From Antedon mediterranea (taxonomy: Eukaryota > Echinodermata > Crinoidea > Comatulida > Antedonidae), in NCBI RefSeq assembly GCF_964355755.1, contig NC_092680.1:17957001-18021000 (forward strand): a DNA stretch of 64,000 nucleotides. The letters run 5' to 3'. Under the pieces are notes generated by a model, which saw only the letters and a list, made by a program, of their open reading frames with translations, made no database searches and was not told where the DNA came from. The position numbers and the translations under genes are program-made. This document shows, in pieces, positions 12,501 to 40,719 of the stretch. Each line of letters begins with the position of its first letter. Position 1 is the first letter of the stretch.

Positions 12501-13697
12501 TAGGGTATGGGGTATTTACATGCAAAAGGTATTGTCGTCGGATGTCTCAACTCCAAAAATATTTATTTAGAATCAAAAGTGAAGGTTTGCATGACAGGAC
12601 AGGAAACTGTAGATTCTCCGTGTAAAAGGTGGGTTCAGAAGTCAAGTAATTATAAATAATATCAAAAAATTCGGTAATAAATTGAGCAACTTAGGAACAT
12701 ATTGAGGGCGTGCTATTTAATACTTCGTCCCATATTAAAAATACAGATGACTCTAGATTTTTTTTTCAATTATTAAAATAAGCCTTTTTGAGGGCATAGA
12801 TTTATCGATTTTTACTGTACTGTATTTTATCTAATTAATCCATTGTTTCTTAAAATTGTCTCCTTTTATGTACTTGGCGTAGGCTACTAGTTTAGCAACT
12901 AATAAAATATGTTTTTTTATTTTCAATAGTGATACGCATGCATGTATACCAAGAGGCCACATTACTTATCTTGCTCCAGAATTATTACGCCGAGCTAAAG
13001 TAACACCACCGACTTTAACCATTGACACTACGGTAACGCAACAGTGTGATATCTACGCGTTTGGAACGGTATTATACGAACTATTGACGCAAAACTGGCC
13101 GTTTAGACACTCTTCAATAGCAAGCATCATTTACCAAGTTTCTTTAGGCTCAAGACAATCAGTTTCTCATATAAAGTGTTCAACGTCTTTAAAGGTAAGC
13201 CTAATTCTGTTTCGAATTGACCACTTTATTACAAAAAACTATAGTACTAGGCCTATGGAAGCAACTAAACGAGAATGATATTAGGATATTTTAACGTGAG
13301 TTTATATTATATATAACTTTAATTTCCATTTCTTTAATTTAGGACATAATTACAGAATGCTGGGCTCACAATTATATGGAAAGGCCAATGTTTTCAAGTA
13401 TTATGAAAGATCTTCAAGATAGTGTAAGTTATTTATTTTTTATATTTATATTTACCTAAAAGTTCACATATTGCAGAAGCGTTAACAATGTTAAAATTAA
13501 TTAATAATAATCTTCCATTTTACTTAATATGAGTGCAAAGTTCTGATTAAAATTTCTGTTAATGCACATGCGCACGTATTTAAATTATAATTATTGTTTT
13601 TACGTTTTGTTTGTAGGCCGCTCTTGTTAATATGAACCGAAGCCGTTCAGAGCCAGAGAACTTGAACAAGCTAGGGGTTCCCGGACGACTTTGGTAA
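6521..13697 (+). CDS. KSR: KSR-like protein: C1 domain plus degenerate pseudokinase (12 exons)
   Basis: Exons: 6521-6633, 7596-7682, 8115-8191, 8861-9439, 10347-10422, 10727-10828, 11590-11748, 11920-12019, 12504-12628, 12930-13194, 13343-13423, 13617-13697. All introns are GT-AG and the frame is unbroken for 614 aa. A C1 zinc finger covers residues 37-82 with ligands H37, C49, C52, C63, C66, H71, C74 and C82; its LKCHRKC and PPQC segments look KSR-like rather than RAF-like. Residues 93-285 are a Ser/Thr-rich linker. The kinase fold runs from about 322 (EWSIPFENL) through RGQWHGDV, RHENIALFMGAC and GMGYLHAKGIV to YLAPE, CDIYAFGTVLYELL and a C-terminal PGRLW. KSR proteins are scaffolds of the RAF-MEK-ERK cascade. 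Here the glycine loop is lost, the VAIK lysine position is His355, the HRD region reads VVGCLN and the DFG position reads TGQ. The N-terminal CA1/coiled-coil-SAM region of animal KSRs is absent from the model. An acceptor-like TTTGCTTCAG near 6480 leaves room for upstream exons, so the start is tentative. Confidence 0.85.
11400..11545. repeat. MITE family B, degraded copy in KSR intron 6
   Basis: Contains TTTACACTGTCAAACTTTATGTGACA, the ATGTCATATCAATACCATATTTGGGC core and a GCACATCACAC stretch. The right terminus is decayed. Confidence 0.6.
12201..12383. repeat. Palindromic MITE, family A, complete copy in KSR intron 8
   Basis: About 180 bp with long inverted arms: the left end runs TAAGCTTGGTTCCCACTAG and the right end CTAGTGGCAACCACGCTTTA. 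The central part holds a second palindrome around AATCACAAGCGA/TCGCTTGTGATT. Flanking TA or TTA fits a TA-targeting DNA transposon derivative without coding capacity. Confidence 0.88.
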
Positions 13698-15660
13698 ACG
13701 GATATTAGCCTAAACGTATATCCACCCACCAGATGATTTGAGACATTACTCCTCGACTTATATATCATTAAGATGTTCTACTAACATTACACGGGGGATC
13801 AGTGAATGTATAATGCTGAGTTGATGGACATTTAAGAATTATCGCCTTCTCAATTAGAAAATCAACGTTTTATTACCCTGTCGACGACATGAAGAATGAT
13901 ATATTGGAAAGTGCCTTACTGATGATGATAAACTGCTAAAAACAAGCTGTTCAACTGCTAATTTGAACTCACGAATGCATTGACGTTCGATATTTTTAAT
14001 GAAGACATTTTTTCTAGAATGCTACACTTTTTTATAATGTTTTTACAAATTTTGATTGCCTTTCTACTGAATAAATAGGAAATTGCGTTTTTACCAGAAA
14101 ATGTTGAGGCAAACATACAACTTATTGTACGTCATCACATTGCGTCAGAACTGATTGGATTCGTTCTCTCCTGAGAGTTGAATATATGTCATCGAATCTA
14201 AAAATATGTCTAGTTAAGATTTTGTTACACACAACAACGCAGTATTACAAGAGTATTCATTTCTTTTTATAGATTTCCAAACTCTCGATTATCTGTTTTG
14301 TTAATAGTGTATTTTACAAAATGTCCCGTCCTTGGTGTCAAGTTGGAGACGTATTTTTAAGCATAAGTTTTATTAATTCATTTTCATTACACAAATATTG
14401 TTATTGAACGCCAAATACAGTAGAGGAAGGGATTTTAATCATTTGTATTATGGGACAACTTCAATCTAAATGTATAAATGATACCATTAGAGAATGTTAT
14501 GTTCCCTTTTAGCTCATCAGCAGTATTTGGAAATTCTATTTTGACCGTCATCTCTGACAAATAGGCCTCTGTATCGTCAACTTATAACAATTATTCATTT
14601 ATATATTTCTTTTATGGCAATTATTGGGTTATGACACTGCCTCATACTATTTTATCATGTTGTGTTCTTGCAAAATCAGCTTAACTTCGTTTTTAAGTCA
14701 TTAATTTTGCTTAAGTCGATTTTCATAAGCAAACATTTAAAGTTTTTTTAAATTTTAAATGACGAAATCTATTCTATGGGATAAAACAAACTGGTTTGAT
14801 AAATAAACCTCCGTTTTCACTTAAGCACTACTTAACTTAAGTAAAACCGTCGTTTAGTTACTCACCGGCAATTGTTACAATCTTATCGTGCTTCCGTTGC
14901 ACGTGACTTTGTAGTAGTTTATAAAACGACGATAATGTTGTCAATTTACATTATTTGAAAATAAAAACTATTTATATACGTTCTTTAAATCTCGTTTTAC
15001 TTTGACATAACTATTTTTAGTTTTCAACAATGTATTATAACAATTTAACAGCAGTTAAGTTGAAGAATTTTGTACTATTTATATTTTTACCACTGTGAAT
15101 ATAATTTGTTACTGTTTTATTGGACGCTCTCCGTCAAACCCGTCACCACACATATTCAACACTAGATGTACGCACGCGTAAAAATACTGTATTTGGTACT
15201 CGTGCGTCCACCTTCTGTCTTCTGTTTATTCATGATGGTTTATATTTTCTTTCAACAAAATACCTTATGAATCTGAATAAACCGTTAAACATTCGACTAC
15301 TATGAATAGAATGTTTTACCTGGTCCTATTAGGTCCACAACAATTAGTAAGTGTTTGTCATGCAGCCTACGTCCAGTTGCGTATCCGCAATTAAGTGTCA
15401 TAGGCCTACTTGATATATAAGGGAAATATCTCACATAGTGTGTGATTGATGAATACTGTCACTAAAAAGTAGGCCTACATAACACCACAGCAGATGGGCA
15501 TCTGAATTATATGGAAAAGGGTAATTATTGTAGGCCTACTCTCAGATCGCATTTGTAATTTGTAAATAATTTGGTATAGAAAATGTGCATCTTGTACTTA
15601 TGATAGAATGTAGGCCTACAATTGTTACTGACGAATACTTTATAGTTGTATTAAACAGTT
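13698..15660. other. KSR 3' flank, no second gene seen
   Basis: The first stretch probably contains the 3' UTR; an AATAAA hexamer lies near 14070, about 370 bases after the stop. The remainder is AT-rich with TAGGCCT motifs and no coding signal I can defend. Confidence 0.5.
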
Positions 15661-15661
15661 T

Positions 15662-15960
15662 TTAAGCTCTGTGTCTACACTATTAAACTAGTTTTACCAA
15701 AATAGTATGATGTGCCTAAATATGGTAGTGATATATATATATATATATATATTATATAAATGTTCGGTTCAATGTAACCGTCTAGAAAGTGCTCAATACG
15801 GTAACAAGCCTGTAGAGACCAAACTGTAGTTTTTACTTCTTTTCCAGACTTAACGTATATATATTATATATATATAAATCCAAAGGCAAATTACTGAAAT
15901 ATATAGGGGCACATCACTTTTTTTTGTCACATAAAGTTTGATAGCGTAGACAGAGCTTTA
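15662..15960. repeat. MITE family B with internal TA expansion
   Basis: The ends are TTAAGCTCTGTGTCTACAC and the complementary GCGTAGACAGAGCTTTA. The interior is enlarged by two TA-rich stretches (15729-15757 and around 15855-15878) and unrelated sequence, making it about twice the usual length. Confidence 0.85.
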
Positions 15961-16689
15961 AAATGTAAAATAATTGTCATGTAACCGAGTCCATCTTCAA
16001 TGTTCCTGTTTCCATATAATCTTTTAAGGTACACATGATGCATGGACGTAGACATTTAGTGCCAAAAATATCCTCTTTTTTTAATGCGTCTCTCCTGCAC
16101 TGTAACTTATAAGCCTTGGTATTTCTGATAACATGATGAACCTTCTTTAGGTTGTAAAAACCTAGTACCTCTTGATTTTAAAATAATTTATTGAATAAAT
16201 ACAAATTGGTATTTTTAATTGTTGAGTGTATAATTGTGTTTATTTTGTCACATAATTAAATTAAAACAGTATTGTGTAGTTGTTTATAAACAACTTTGTG
16301 GATCATAATTTAAGGAGTATGATATTCAAAGGCGAATGGGACCACTGGCATTTGTATGATCAACTTTTACAACATAGTTTGTACGTATTTGTACAATATC
16401 ATGCCGTCGTACACCGGTCTACTGAATAACCTGTACTCACAACAAGATCACACTCTATTTCATATCAGCAGCAGGTAAACTCTGAAATGTATTTGGTGAA
16501 AAAAAATGCAAATCTCTTGTTCAAACAAATGTAGCCTATCAACAGAATAATTGTTTTTAATGTTGTTAAATCCCTTTTAAAAAATTACATTATTGTATAT
16601 CAGTTATTTGTAAAAAATACCACGAATATTTGTATTAACTTTAAATATGAATTATTTTTTACCTTGAATTTACCTTGAATTTACCTTGA

Positions 16690-16885
16690 ACTTCGGACAT
16701 TGAGAACTAGCTCATTTGTCCCTCCATCGTCATAACTGCAAACTCTTCATTAACGTACGGGCGAAACTACATGACTGGGTAAAGAGTTCCAATCATCTAC
16801 CACTCTTACCGAATATGCACTCTTTCTAACGTTTAATTTTATCTTGGGGTTAGAGACTTTGAAACTGTGTCCTCTAGTTTGTTTA
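16690..16885 (-). mobile_element. LINE fragment, C-terminal end of reverse transcriptase ORF
   Basis: The minus strand encodes a run ending in a stop whose motifs GHSFKVSNPK, LNVRKSAYSVRV and DDWNSLPSHVV match the conserved C-terminal segment of CR1/L2/Jockey-type non-LTR retrotransposon polyproteins. A (TTACCTTGAA)-like repeat follows at its 3' side. 5'-truncated and inactive. Confidence 0.65.
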
Positions 16886-16939
16886 TAATTAGATTTTTCT
16901 CATGATACCTTTATTACCGACACCGTCCATGTTACGAAT

Positions 16940-17161
16940 TGTTTTTTTCACTGTTGGCGTTCCATGTGAACCGAAGGGAAGCAGCTTTTGTAACACTTGG
17001 CGTTCCATATGAACCCAGGAGGAAGAGAGCTTTTTTTTCCCACATGTTGTGTGTGTCATGTCAACAATTAGCTGGCGCGCCTATACATATTTAAAATAAT
17101 AAAAATATCATCGTGTTGGTGATTGCGGAGTAGATAAAACATATCTAAATAATTTAGAGAG
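16940..17161 (+). promoter_or_regulatory. Presumed UTP11 promoter and 5' UTR with a direct repeat
   Basis: This stretch just before the UTP11 ATG contains two imperfect copies (about 16957-16990 and 17000-17034) of a GGCGTTCCATRTGAACC motif. No TATA box is evident. Assignment as promoter rests only on position. Confidence 0.3.
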
Positions 17162-20100
17162 ATGTCTTCATACAAAAAGATTGCAAAGGCGGCTCAGAAA
17201 AGTCACAAAGAAAGAGGACAGGTATGTTTAGATTATTCTAGCGTAGCTAGCTAGGCTCGTGGGAGTTCAGACAGGCTGCTTGTTGTTTGATTGACTGTGT
17301 TGTGTGGCATATGGAGTCGTTTCGACCTCGGTTGTTTTATGGAAACAACGTGGTGTATATATCCCCATACAAAGTGTATATACAATAATATATGCGAATG
17401 CTTAACTCTCTTAATATGTTTTGCTTATTTCAGCTTGCCAACCGACGTCATCTTGGTCTTTTAGAGAAAAAGAAAGACTACAAATTAAGAGCAAAGTACG
17501 TACTGACTAAATCAATGGAAAATTTCTTTTTTCGCCGTGGCTAAAGATACGGTACCGTATTCTAACTTCTGTTTACTAAAGGTACGGTAAAATTGCATTA
17601 CGTCATAATCAGCCAATGGGGTGCTGGTACGTGTGTGACGTCATCGTATAAGGACTTGGGGATTTTTTGTTCATATCGCGTCTGTTGTAGAGAATTCCTA
17701 TCGGCGGCGCCAGGCTGCGTGGATGTGTGTGCCCTGCAGATGAGGGTTTTATTTTGATTCCAAATGGCCTATTTAGGCCTCTATTTTTTAAAAACTTTGT
17801 TTACAATGGTGACCATAAACAACAAGCAAATTCGGACAATAAAGGGGCCCTTAAATACTATGATTTAGACAGCAGTGTAGCCCCAGGGCTGACGAGTCAC
17901 AGAAATCAGCGCACACATATGCAGCTAGCTGGCCATGCAGCCTGGCATCCGCTTTCCCTACACAAACAAACTCATATAATGAGGTTATACCATAGTACGT
18001 AGTAAGTAGGCCTGGGCCTCTTTTAAAACGGTTTTCTGTATTTTAGAATTAAAATCAACATGGCTTTTCAATAATAATAACAGACGTAGGCTACATTTAG
18101 TTTTTGTCACACACGACGGCGATAATAGCGATAAATAAAGCATAAAGAAAATGCGGTTGATCACTACACTGTTTTCGCGATATGAAAAAAAATCCACAAA
18201 GTCCTTATACGATGACGTCACACAAGTACCAGCACCCCATTGGCTGGTTATGACGTAATGCAATTTTACCGTATCTTTAGTAAACAGAAGTTAGAATACG
18301 GTACCGTATCTTTAGCCACAGCGTTCTTTTTTTGTGATCTAGGCCTAGCCTACCCTATATATTATTATTATGGAAACATAATTTATGAAGTATACTCTTT
18401 TTTTATTTATTTATGTGTAAATACTCTTAATTTATTTGTGTCTTAATTGATTGATCCATGAAATGGGAAAGGTAGAAGACAAGATATGGTAACTGATTGA
18501 ATAAAGTTGTTATTGAACGAATACAGTAAATATATTAATTTAAGCGTGTTCGAATTCTTTTACAGAGACTATCACAGTAAGCAAGATGAGTTGAAACGAC
18601 TACGTCAGAAAGCTTTCAACAAAAATCCAGATGAGTTCTACTTTAAGATGATTAATTCGAAAATGGAGGTATCAAATCAAATGAAAAATTATTTCAAATA
18701 AAATAAAATTATGCTAAAATTAGTAATTATATTAAGATAAATAAATCTAGGAAAAAACACTTGAAGTAACATTACTTGGAAATTCCTATTAATAAACTTG
18801 TTTTGGTCAAGCCATAAACATTTATAATAATAATCTTACATTGCTTGGCCAACAGCAATTACTGTAGTTAAGAGACCGTTTAACATGAACTTGCTTAGAA
18901 CCATAACAAAAAGTCTTAGTAGATATAGCTCTATATCTATTAGCCTTATAAGTTATCCCCTTAATAGATATAGCTCTATTACCTATTAAGGTACCTACTA
19001 ATAAGTAGATTTTAGGCAGATTTTAGATAGGTCCTAATAGGTTTTACCTCAGTAGCATAATTCAAAATCCCCACTAATAGTATTAGATAGATTTTTGATT
19101 ATTTTTGATCTGTGAGTAACACAGTTGTATACATTTATCTATTGTCTACTTATAATAGCTATACCATGGGCTACCAGCAACCTATTAATAGACATAAACA
19201 AACTGATAATAGCCAGTAACTGTTAATAAACAATCTATTTTATACAATAGATAGATATGGACTACCAGATAGCTATTAGAAATCTATGAGTATCATATCT
19301 ATCAACTGTCTACTTATAATAGCTATACTAAGGCTACCAATAACCTATCAATAGACTGTTAACAAATAATTAATAGCCAGTAACTATTAATCAACTATCT
19401 ATTTTAAATAGCTGGGAAGTAGTCATTCCATCGTTGACTCGTTGAGTTAAAATCCTTAGTAGGAGATAAAAAGGTCTACTTAAAAACTATTAGGGCTACT
19501 AAAAATAGAGCTATTTCTACTTATGACTACTTAAATCTACTAATTTTTGTTGCTATGGGAATGTACAGTATGCTTAATTATTCCAATAGGATGGTGTTCA
19601 TCGGAAAAAAAAGAAGGAAAAAGTACAAACTGATACTCAGATTAGGATGATGGATACACAAGACATTCGTTATGTCAATTTGAAAAGAGGAATTGAGGCA
19701 AAGGTAGGCTATTGTTAACCAATTAAAAATTATACTTATACAGTACAGGGGGAAAAAACAGTACTTTCATGGGTTGGTGTTGTGTAAAAGACCTTCAAAT
19801 TAGCTTTAGGCTAGATGGTAGCGTAGCCTTGCCAACATCTGCCTAGCAAAATTACACCATGAACTACCACCAGACATTCTGTGTCTGTCATATACCCCTT
19901 TCACATCAAAACCCTGGAGTGATCTTCGGAGACACTCCGGGGTTTATGACCATTCAAAACTCTGGAGATACCCCTTTCACACCAACCTAGCAACAACAGG
20001 GTTTATAAAAAAAATTTGTAAATGTTGCCCTCTGTTTTGTTTGTTTACATAGCGACGATCATTAGAATCATTTTAATTTAATAATTATTTTCAAAAGTCT

Positions 20101-21888
20101 CAGAAGTCATATAATGTTTTATTGATACTACTTATTATTTTTTAGACCCGCTATATATTTTTTACAAATATTTAAAGTATTTTGAAATAATACTAAAGCA
20201 ATGAGTGATCGTGTGAGGATGACCTTTTGACCTAAAAACTCCGGAGTTTGATGGTACCTTTCACACCAAAACACCGGGGTGTCCCTGCAGTTTGGTCTCC
20301 GGAGAATGTTCAGCTGTTCAACCTTTTACCTTTCACATCAAAACACTGGGGCGTCAACTAAATGTCTCCAGAGTTTTGCTTTTGGTGTGAAAGGGGTAAC
20401 AGTAGCTGTGACTCAAAGAAAAAAACCTGTTTATACAACACGCTAATTCAACCCGGTTCTCTGTTGGGGTGTTGTAAAAACACAACAGAAAGAGAAAGGG
20501 ATTACATGTAATGACAAAACTACCTGGAAAGGCTACTTCGGGACCAGCCAAATCAGGTTGGTTGGTGAGCCTTTTTAAGTAGCCTCAGGGGACGAGTTGC
20601 ACTTTATTATAGCAGCTTTTTGCTGACCTTCCTGTTCACAACATGGCAGTTAAAATTCATGTAGTACTAGTATAGCTATGTAACAGCTCAGTTTCATCTG
20701 TAAAAACCCGCATAATACTAAGAAGTGTGTAAAGTAAGAAGGGTGTTGTATAAACACAGCCTAACATTGCAAATGTTGCTTACATTAATACAATGACATC
20801 TGTTTCAAGGATTTTTTATTTCTAGACAACAAACCTTACATTTTATTCTGTATTCATTTAATTTCAGAAAATCGAAAGACTGAAATCTTCATTACATATG
20901 CTTGATGAAGCAAGACCAAAAAACAAACACACTTTTTTTGTTGACACAGCAGAGGAAGGTACAACTTATTCATTTATCTAAATTTTATTTGTATTTATAT
21001 CCAGCAGTGTAAAATAGACTAATAACTGGATAGGAAATAGGAATAACCTTTTTTGAGACTTGGATAGTTCACTGTTTTTGGCCAGTGGAGGAGAGAAAAA
21101 TGACATTGCTAGGATTTGAACCTAGTACTTTAGAGTTGTAAGCAAGCATGTTAACCAACAAAGTTCAGTACCATCATGTTATCTTTCACATGGACTTGAA
21201 TGAGCGAATTCTTAATATCGTAAACAGTTGAATTAGGCATTTAGTTTATTAATTTTGTCTAAGCATTGTATGTAAATCCTTTTCTTTTAGCATCAAATTT
21301 TGATCCTGCCAAGCACCTCAATACACATCCAGCTCTTATTGGCAGGACCTACAATAGACCAACAATGGAAACGCTGAAGAATCAAAGATTAGGGCAACAT
21401 TATGATGAAGATTTTGTAAAAGTAAAGTTTATTTTTTGATAATGTAGGGCGGTACATATGGTATCCCACAGAAACTGGAAACATTATTTTATAATATTTG
21501 AATTTAATACTTCTTTGCATGCAAATAAGCATGATATTAACTTCTTCATTTTGACATGTTCTCTGATATTTAGGAAATCGAACTAGAAAGACGAAAAAAG
21601 TACAAAGAATTATCAGCAAGGATAGAACGGGAAAAGGAACTGTTTGTAATAGCTCAAAAGATGCAAGCAAAACGAGATATGCATGTAAGTATTTTTGGGA
21701 AATAAATGTTTTTGGGAAATAAATGTTTTACATAAAAGGAAAACATAGCATTCTTGCTCTTTTTCTTTTCCCCAAAATGATTCACTATTTGATGTATTTA
21801 TTAGGAAAAAAGACAGAAAGTAAAAGTGACTGATGAAACGGAAGATAAACCAGCAGTCTACAGGTGGTTTACTGAGAGGAAAAAATAA
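17162..21888 (+). CDS. UTP11: UTP11, U3 snoRNP-associated protein of the SSU processome (8 exons)
   Basis: Exons: 17162-17221, 17434-17495, 18566-18668, 19590-19703, 20868-20958, 21291-21421, 21574-21684, 21805-21888; 251 aa, close to the roughly 250 aa usual for the family. UTP11 is a nucleolar component of the small-subunit processome that helps process pre-18S rRNA. Diagnostic blocks are the basic N-terminus ending in KSHKERGQ, RRHLGLLEKKKDYKLRAKDY (about 23-42), KNPDEFYFKM, a basic insert and MMDTQDIRYVNLKR, KIERLKSSLHMLD, TFFVDTAEE, the NRPTMETLK segment, and IEREKELFVIAQKMQ near the C-terminus. The ATG opens the conserved basic start, so the start is well placed. All introns are GT-AG. 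The protein is highly charged and probably largely helical. Introns 2, 3 and 4 each hold a separate inverted-repeat element. Confidence 0.96.
17531..18325. mobile_element. Foldback element with about 150-bp TIRs in UTP11 intron 2
   Basis: The left arm (17533-17680) starts CGTGGCTAAAGATACGGTAC and ends near CATATCGCG; the right arm (18176-18325) is its inverse, from CGCGATATG to TCTTTAGCCACAGCG. Shared arm landmarks are AGCCAATGGGGTGC and GACGTCATCGTATAAGGAC. The roughly 500-bp centre has no recognisable transposase. It looks like a non-autonomous DNA transposon. Confidence 0.85.
18901..19558. mobile_element. Inverted-repeat element in UTP11 intron 3
   Basis: Termini CCATAACAAAAAGTCTTAGTAG and its diverged inverse ending TAATTTTTGTTGCTATGG enclose a centre built of degenerate repeats (TAGATATAGCTCTA, CTACTTATAATAGCTATAC, ACCTATTAATAGAC). 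No ORF. Non-autonomous. Confidence 0.7.
19893..20398. mobile_element. Inverted-repeat element in UTP11 intron 4
   Basis: The ends are TACCCCTTTCACATCAAAAC and its inverse TTTTGGTGTGAAAGGGGTA, with subterminal repeats of CTTTCACACCAAAAC and CTCCGGAG. About 505 bp without transposase coding; a non-autonomous DNA transposon. Confidence 0.82.
21100..21180 (-). mobile_element. tRNA-like SINE fragment in UTP11 intron 5
   Basis: The minus strand shows TTGGTTAACATGC (A-box-like) and AGGTTCAAATCCTA (B box) at tRNA spacing. The family tail is not clear. Confidence 0.45.
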
Positions 21889-22562
21889 CACATGTTATGA
21901 CTGTGAATATCAATGGTAGGAGGAGAGCACTATTAATTGGAGCTTCACTTACACATTATATGAGTTGGTGTGTAAACCTGTAGCCAGGGGTTGAGCAGAA
22001 TTCTAGAGACCAGTAACAGAAGTAATAAAGTGACTATTGACTTAGTCAAATGGTGGTAGAAATCGTGCCCAGGGCCGTAGCCAGCATAAGGAAGACGAGG
22101 TGCTCGCCTCGTCTGAAATTTTCAATTACATTAATAATAATTGTTTTTAAATCATCTTTGCCTCGTCTGTTCTTAACCTCTCGCTACGGGCTTGGTGCCT
22201 AGTTCATTTTACTGACCATTGTCTTTATTGAGTACAAGGGTTGGATAGAAATAATTAATTTAAATGTGAAGTTAAATGTGCCAATAGATATACTATGTGT
22301 GGATGCACTATTGTTTAGTTTTCATTAAATATTGACTGTTCAGTTATGGTCTGTGTCATGTGCAAGCTACATTTTTAAATAAATTAAATAATGGAACCTA
22401 GTAGATGTGTTCACTTCTGTTTATTTTGACTTGATTCTTGTGAGCAAATCGCAACCGGTAAACCAAGTGCTGTGCAAAGCGCTACTCAAATAGCGCCATC
22501 TATTTTTTGAACAAAAAAGAAAACCATGTGTGTGAAAAAAGCACACGCGATCATCGGACATT
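21889..22562 (+). other. UTP11 3' UTR and LONP1 upstream spacer
   Basis: An AATAAA-containing AT-rich stretch near 22375 could serve UTP11 polyadenylation. Around 22072-22200 an imperfect inverted repeat (GGGCCGTAGCCAG against CTACGGGCTTGG) marks a small insertion. Only about 170 bases of plausible LONP1 promoter remain before its ATG; no TATA box is seen. Confidence 0.45.
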
Positions 22563-38944
<16,382 letters not shown>

Positions 38945-39020
38945 CCTGGTATTTTCATTGAAAGATTGAATAGTATGATAATGATGATGATATTAAAAGA
39001 GTTTTATTTATGCTAAGAAA

Positions 39021-39525
39021 GGATCAAGTCAGTTTTTTGATGTGACCCAAAAATGATCAAATAACGTGATCAACTGATCATGATCAAGTCAGTTATTTTA
39101 TGCGCCTGTAACATCAAATAATGTGATCCACTGATCATGATCAAGCCAGTTATTTTATGTGACCCTAAACTGATCTAATAACGTGATCCACTGATCATGA
39201 TCAAGCTAGTTATTTTATGTGACCCTAAAATGATCTAATAACGTGATCCACTGATCATGATCAAGCCAGTTATTTTATGTGACCCTAAACTGATCTAATA
39301 ACGTGATCTACTGATCATGATCAAGCCAGGGTATTTTATGTGATTCTAAAAGGATCAAATAATGTGATCCACTGATCATGATCAAGCTAGTTATTTTATG
39401 TAACCCTAAAATGATCTAATAATGTGATCAACTGATCATGATCAAGTCAATTATTTTATGTGATCCTAAAATTATCTAATAACGGGATCAGCTGAGCATG
39501 ATCAAGCCAGTTATTTTATGTCACA
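39021..39525. repeat. 60-bp satellite with nested TGATCATGATCA palindrome, about 8-9 units
   Basis: Units of 59-61 bp start about 75 bases after the LONP1 stop. Each carries TGATCATGATCA, AGTTATTTTATG and AATAACGTGATC. It may lie in the LONP1 3' UTR or immediate flank; an AATAAA-type signal occurs only later, near 39764. Confidence 0.93.
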
Positions 39526-39820
39526 ACGTAATCTAGTGGAGTATGTTGTAGATTAACCCAGTTTAACATGATTAATGAATTTAAAAGATAGAATCAACTA
39601 ATCAGCATTTCATCGCATTTCTTTCTTCCAGTTTCTCTTTATCAGGCTAAATTTGGTTAGGAATATAATTAGTTTAACTGTGGAGGAAAATGATAATTAA
39701 GATATAATCGATTTGTAAATATATTTGTGGGGAAATAAGAGATTTCTTGTAGCCAAACTAAAATAAAAATATGTTGGCACACATGGCGTATCATATATGT
39801 ATTGGAATGGAAAGTTAAAT

Positions 39821-40068
39821 AATATTATCCTGGATTTATATAGTGCCTAATGTTGTGAAACCTCTAAGCGCTGAACATTATTACTCCGGTCATTTTTTTT
39901 TTATCAAACACGTATGGAAACATACAGTACTCCCATAATGCAGCTAGTAGTCAACGCAAGTAAAGTGTCTTGCCTAAGGTTACAAGCAATGCGGCGAGAG
40001 TTGGATTCGAACCATGATCTCACGATCAGTAGTCCAACGTCCAACACACTGTACCACACACCCTTACA
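39821..40068 (-). mobile_element. tRNA-derived SINE, family F
   Basis: The minus strand has the head GGTGTGTGGTACAGTGTG, GATCATGGTTCGAATCC and the body CAATGCGGCGAGAGTTGG in plus-strand view; it ends in ATATAAATCCAGGATAAT. Confidence 0.75.
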
Positions 40069-40719
40069 AAGTTACTGTAACATAATATAAAAATAAACAA
40101 TGGCTAGACTTGGGACAAGTCTAGGTGGTCCTATACATTAGTATTTTAAATTTTTAATATGCAAAATAGCTTGCCGCCGTATTAGCTCCACCAACAATAA
40201 GAGTTATTTTAATGTAATTTTGTCATTTTCATACAATCACAAGCACATTTGTTCTGAGATATCTCTGAACCATTACTCAAATAAAAAAAAAGTATTTACT
40301 GAATAAAGACGTTTACATTCAACGGGAAATTTCGTTTTTAATGTGTATTTCGGGCCGCGGATTTAGCCAGCTATATTCCCAGAGGACTACTCATTCAGAA
40401 GCTATATCAAGCGGACGCTGTAGTTCTAAAGACTGACAGGTTTGGGAGAAGAGAATCTATGTAAACATTTGCTGATAATAATATAATACAATATAATATA
40501 ATATGGATGATATTTCCGAAATAAAAATAAATTGAATACAGTATTATTGAGATGCATGTAGACAGTAAACTGTAATTTGTTCTTACTGTCAACCTAGGCC
40601 GGTATTATAATAATTCACTTTCAAATCAGTCAAATCAAAACTTTAATTTGGCTGTCAGCCTAATAGGACGGTATTTACAATAGGCAATAGGCAAATTTGT
40701 ATTCTCCGCCCTGCATTCC

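Noticed and set aside
13698-17161. Additional gene between KSR and UTP11
   Set aside because: Only short frames without splice-compatible partners were found, apart from a LINE tail and a MITE.
17727-18002. 91-codon open frame inside the UTP11 intron 2 foldback element as a transposase
   Set aside because: No DDE-type motif or similarity to a transposase is visible, and the frame is short.
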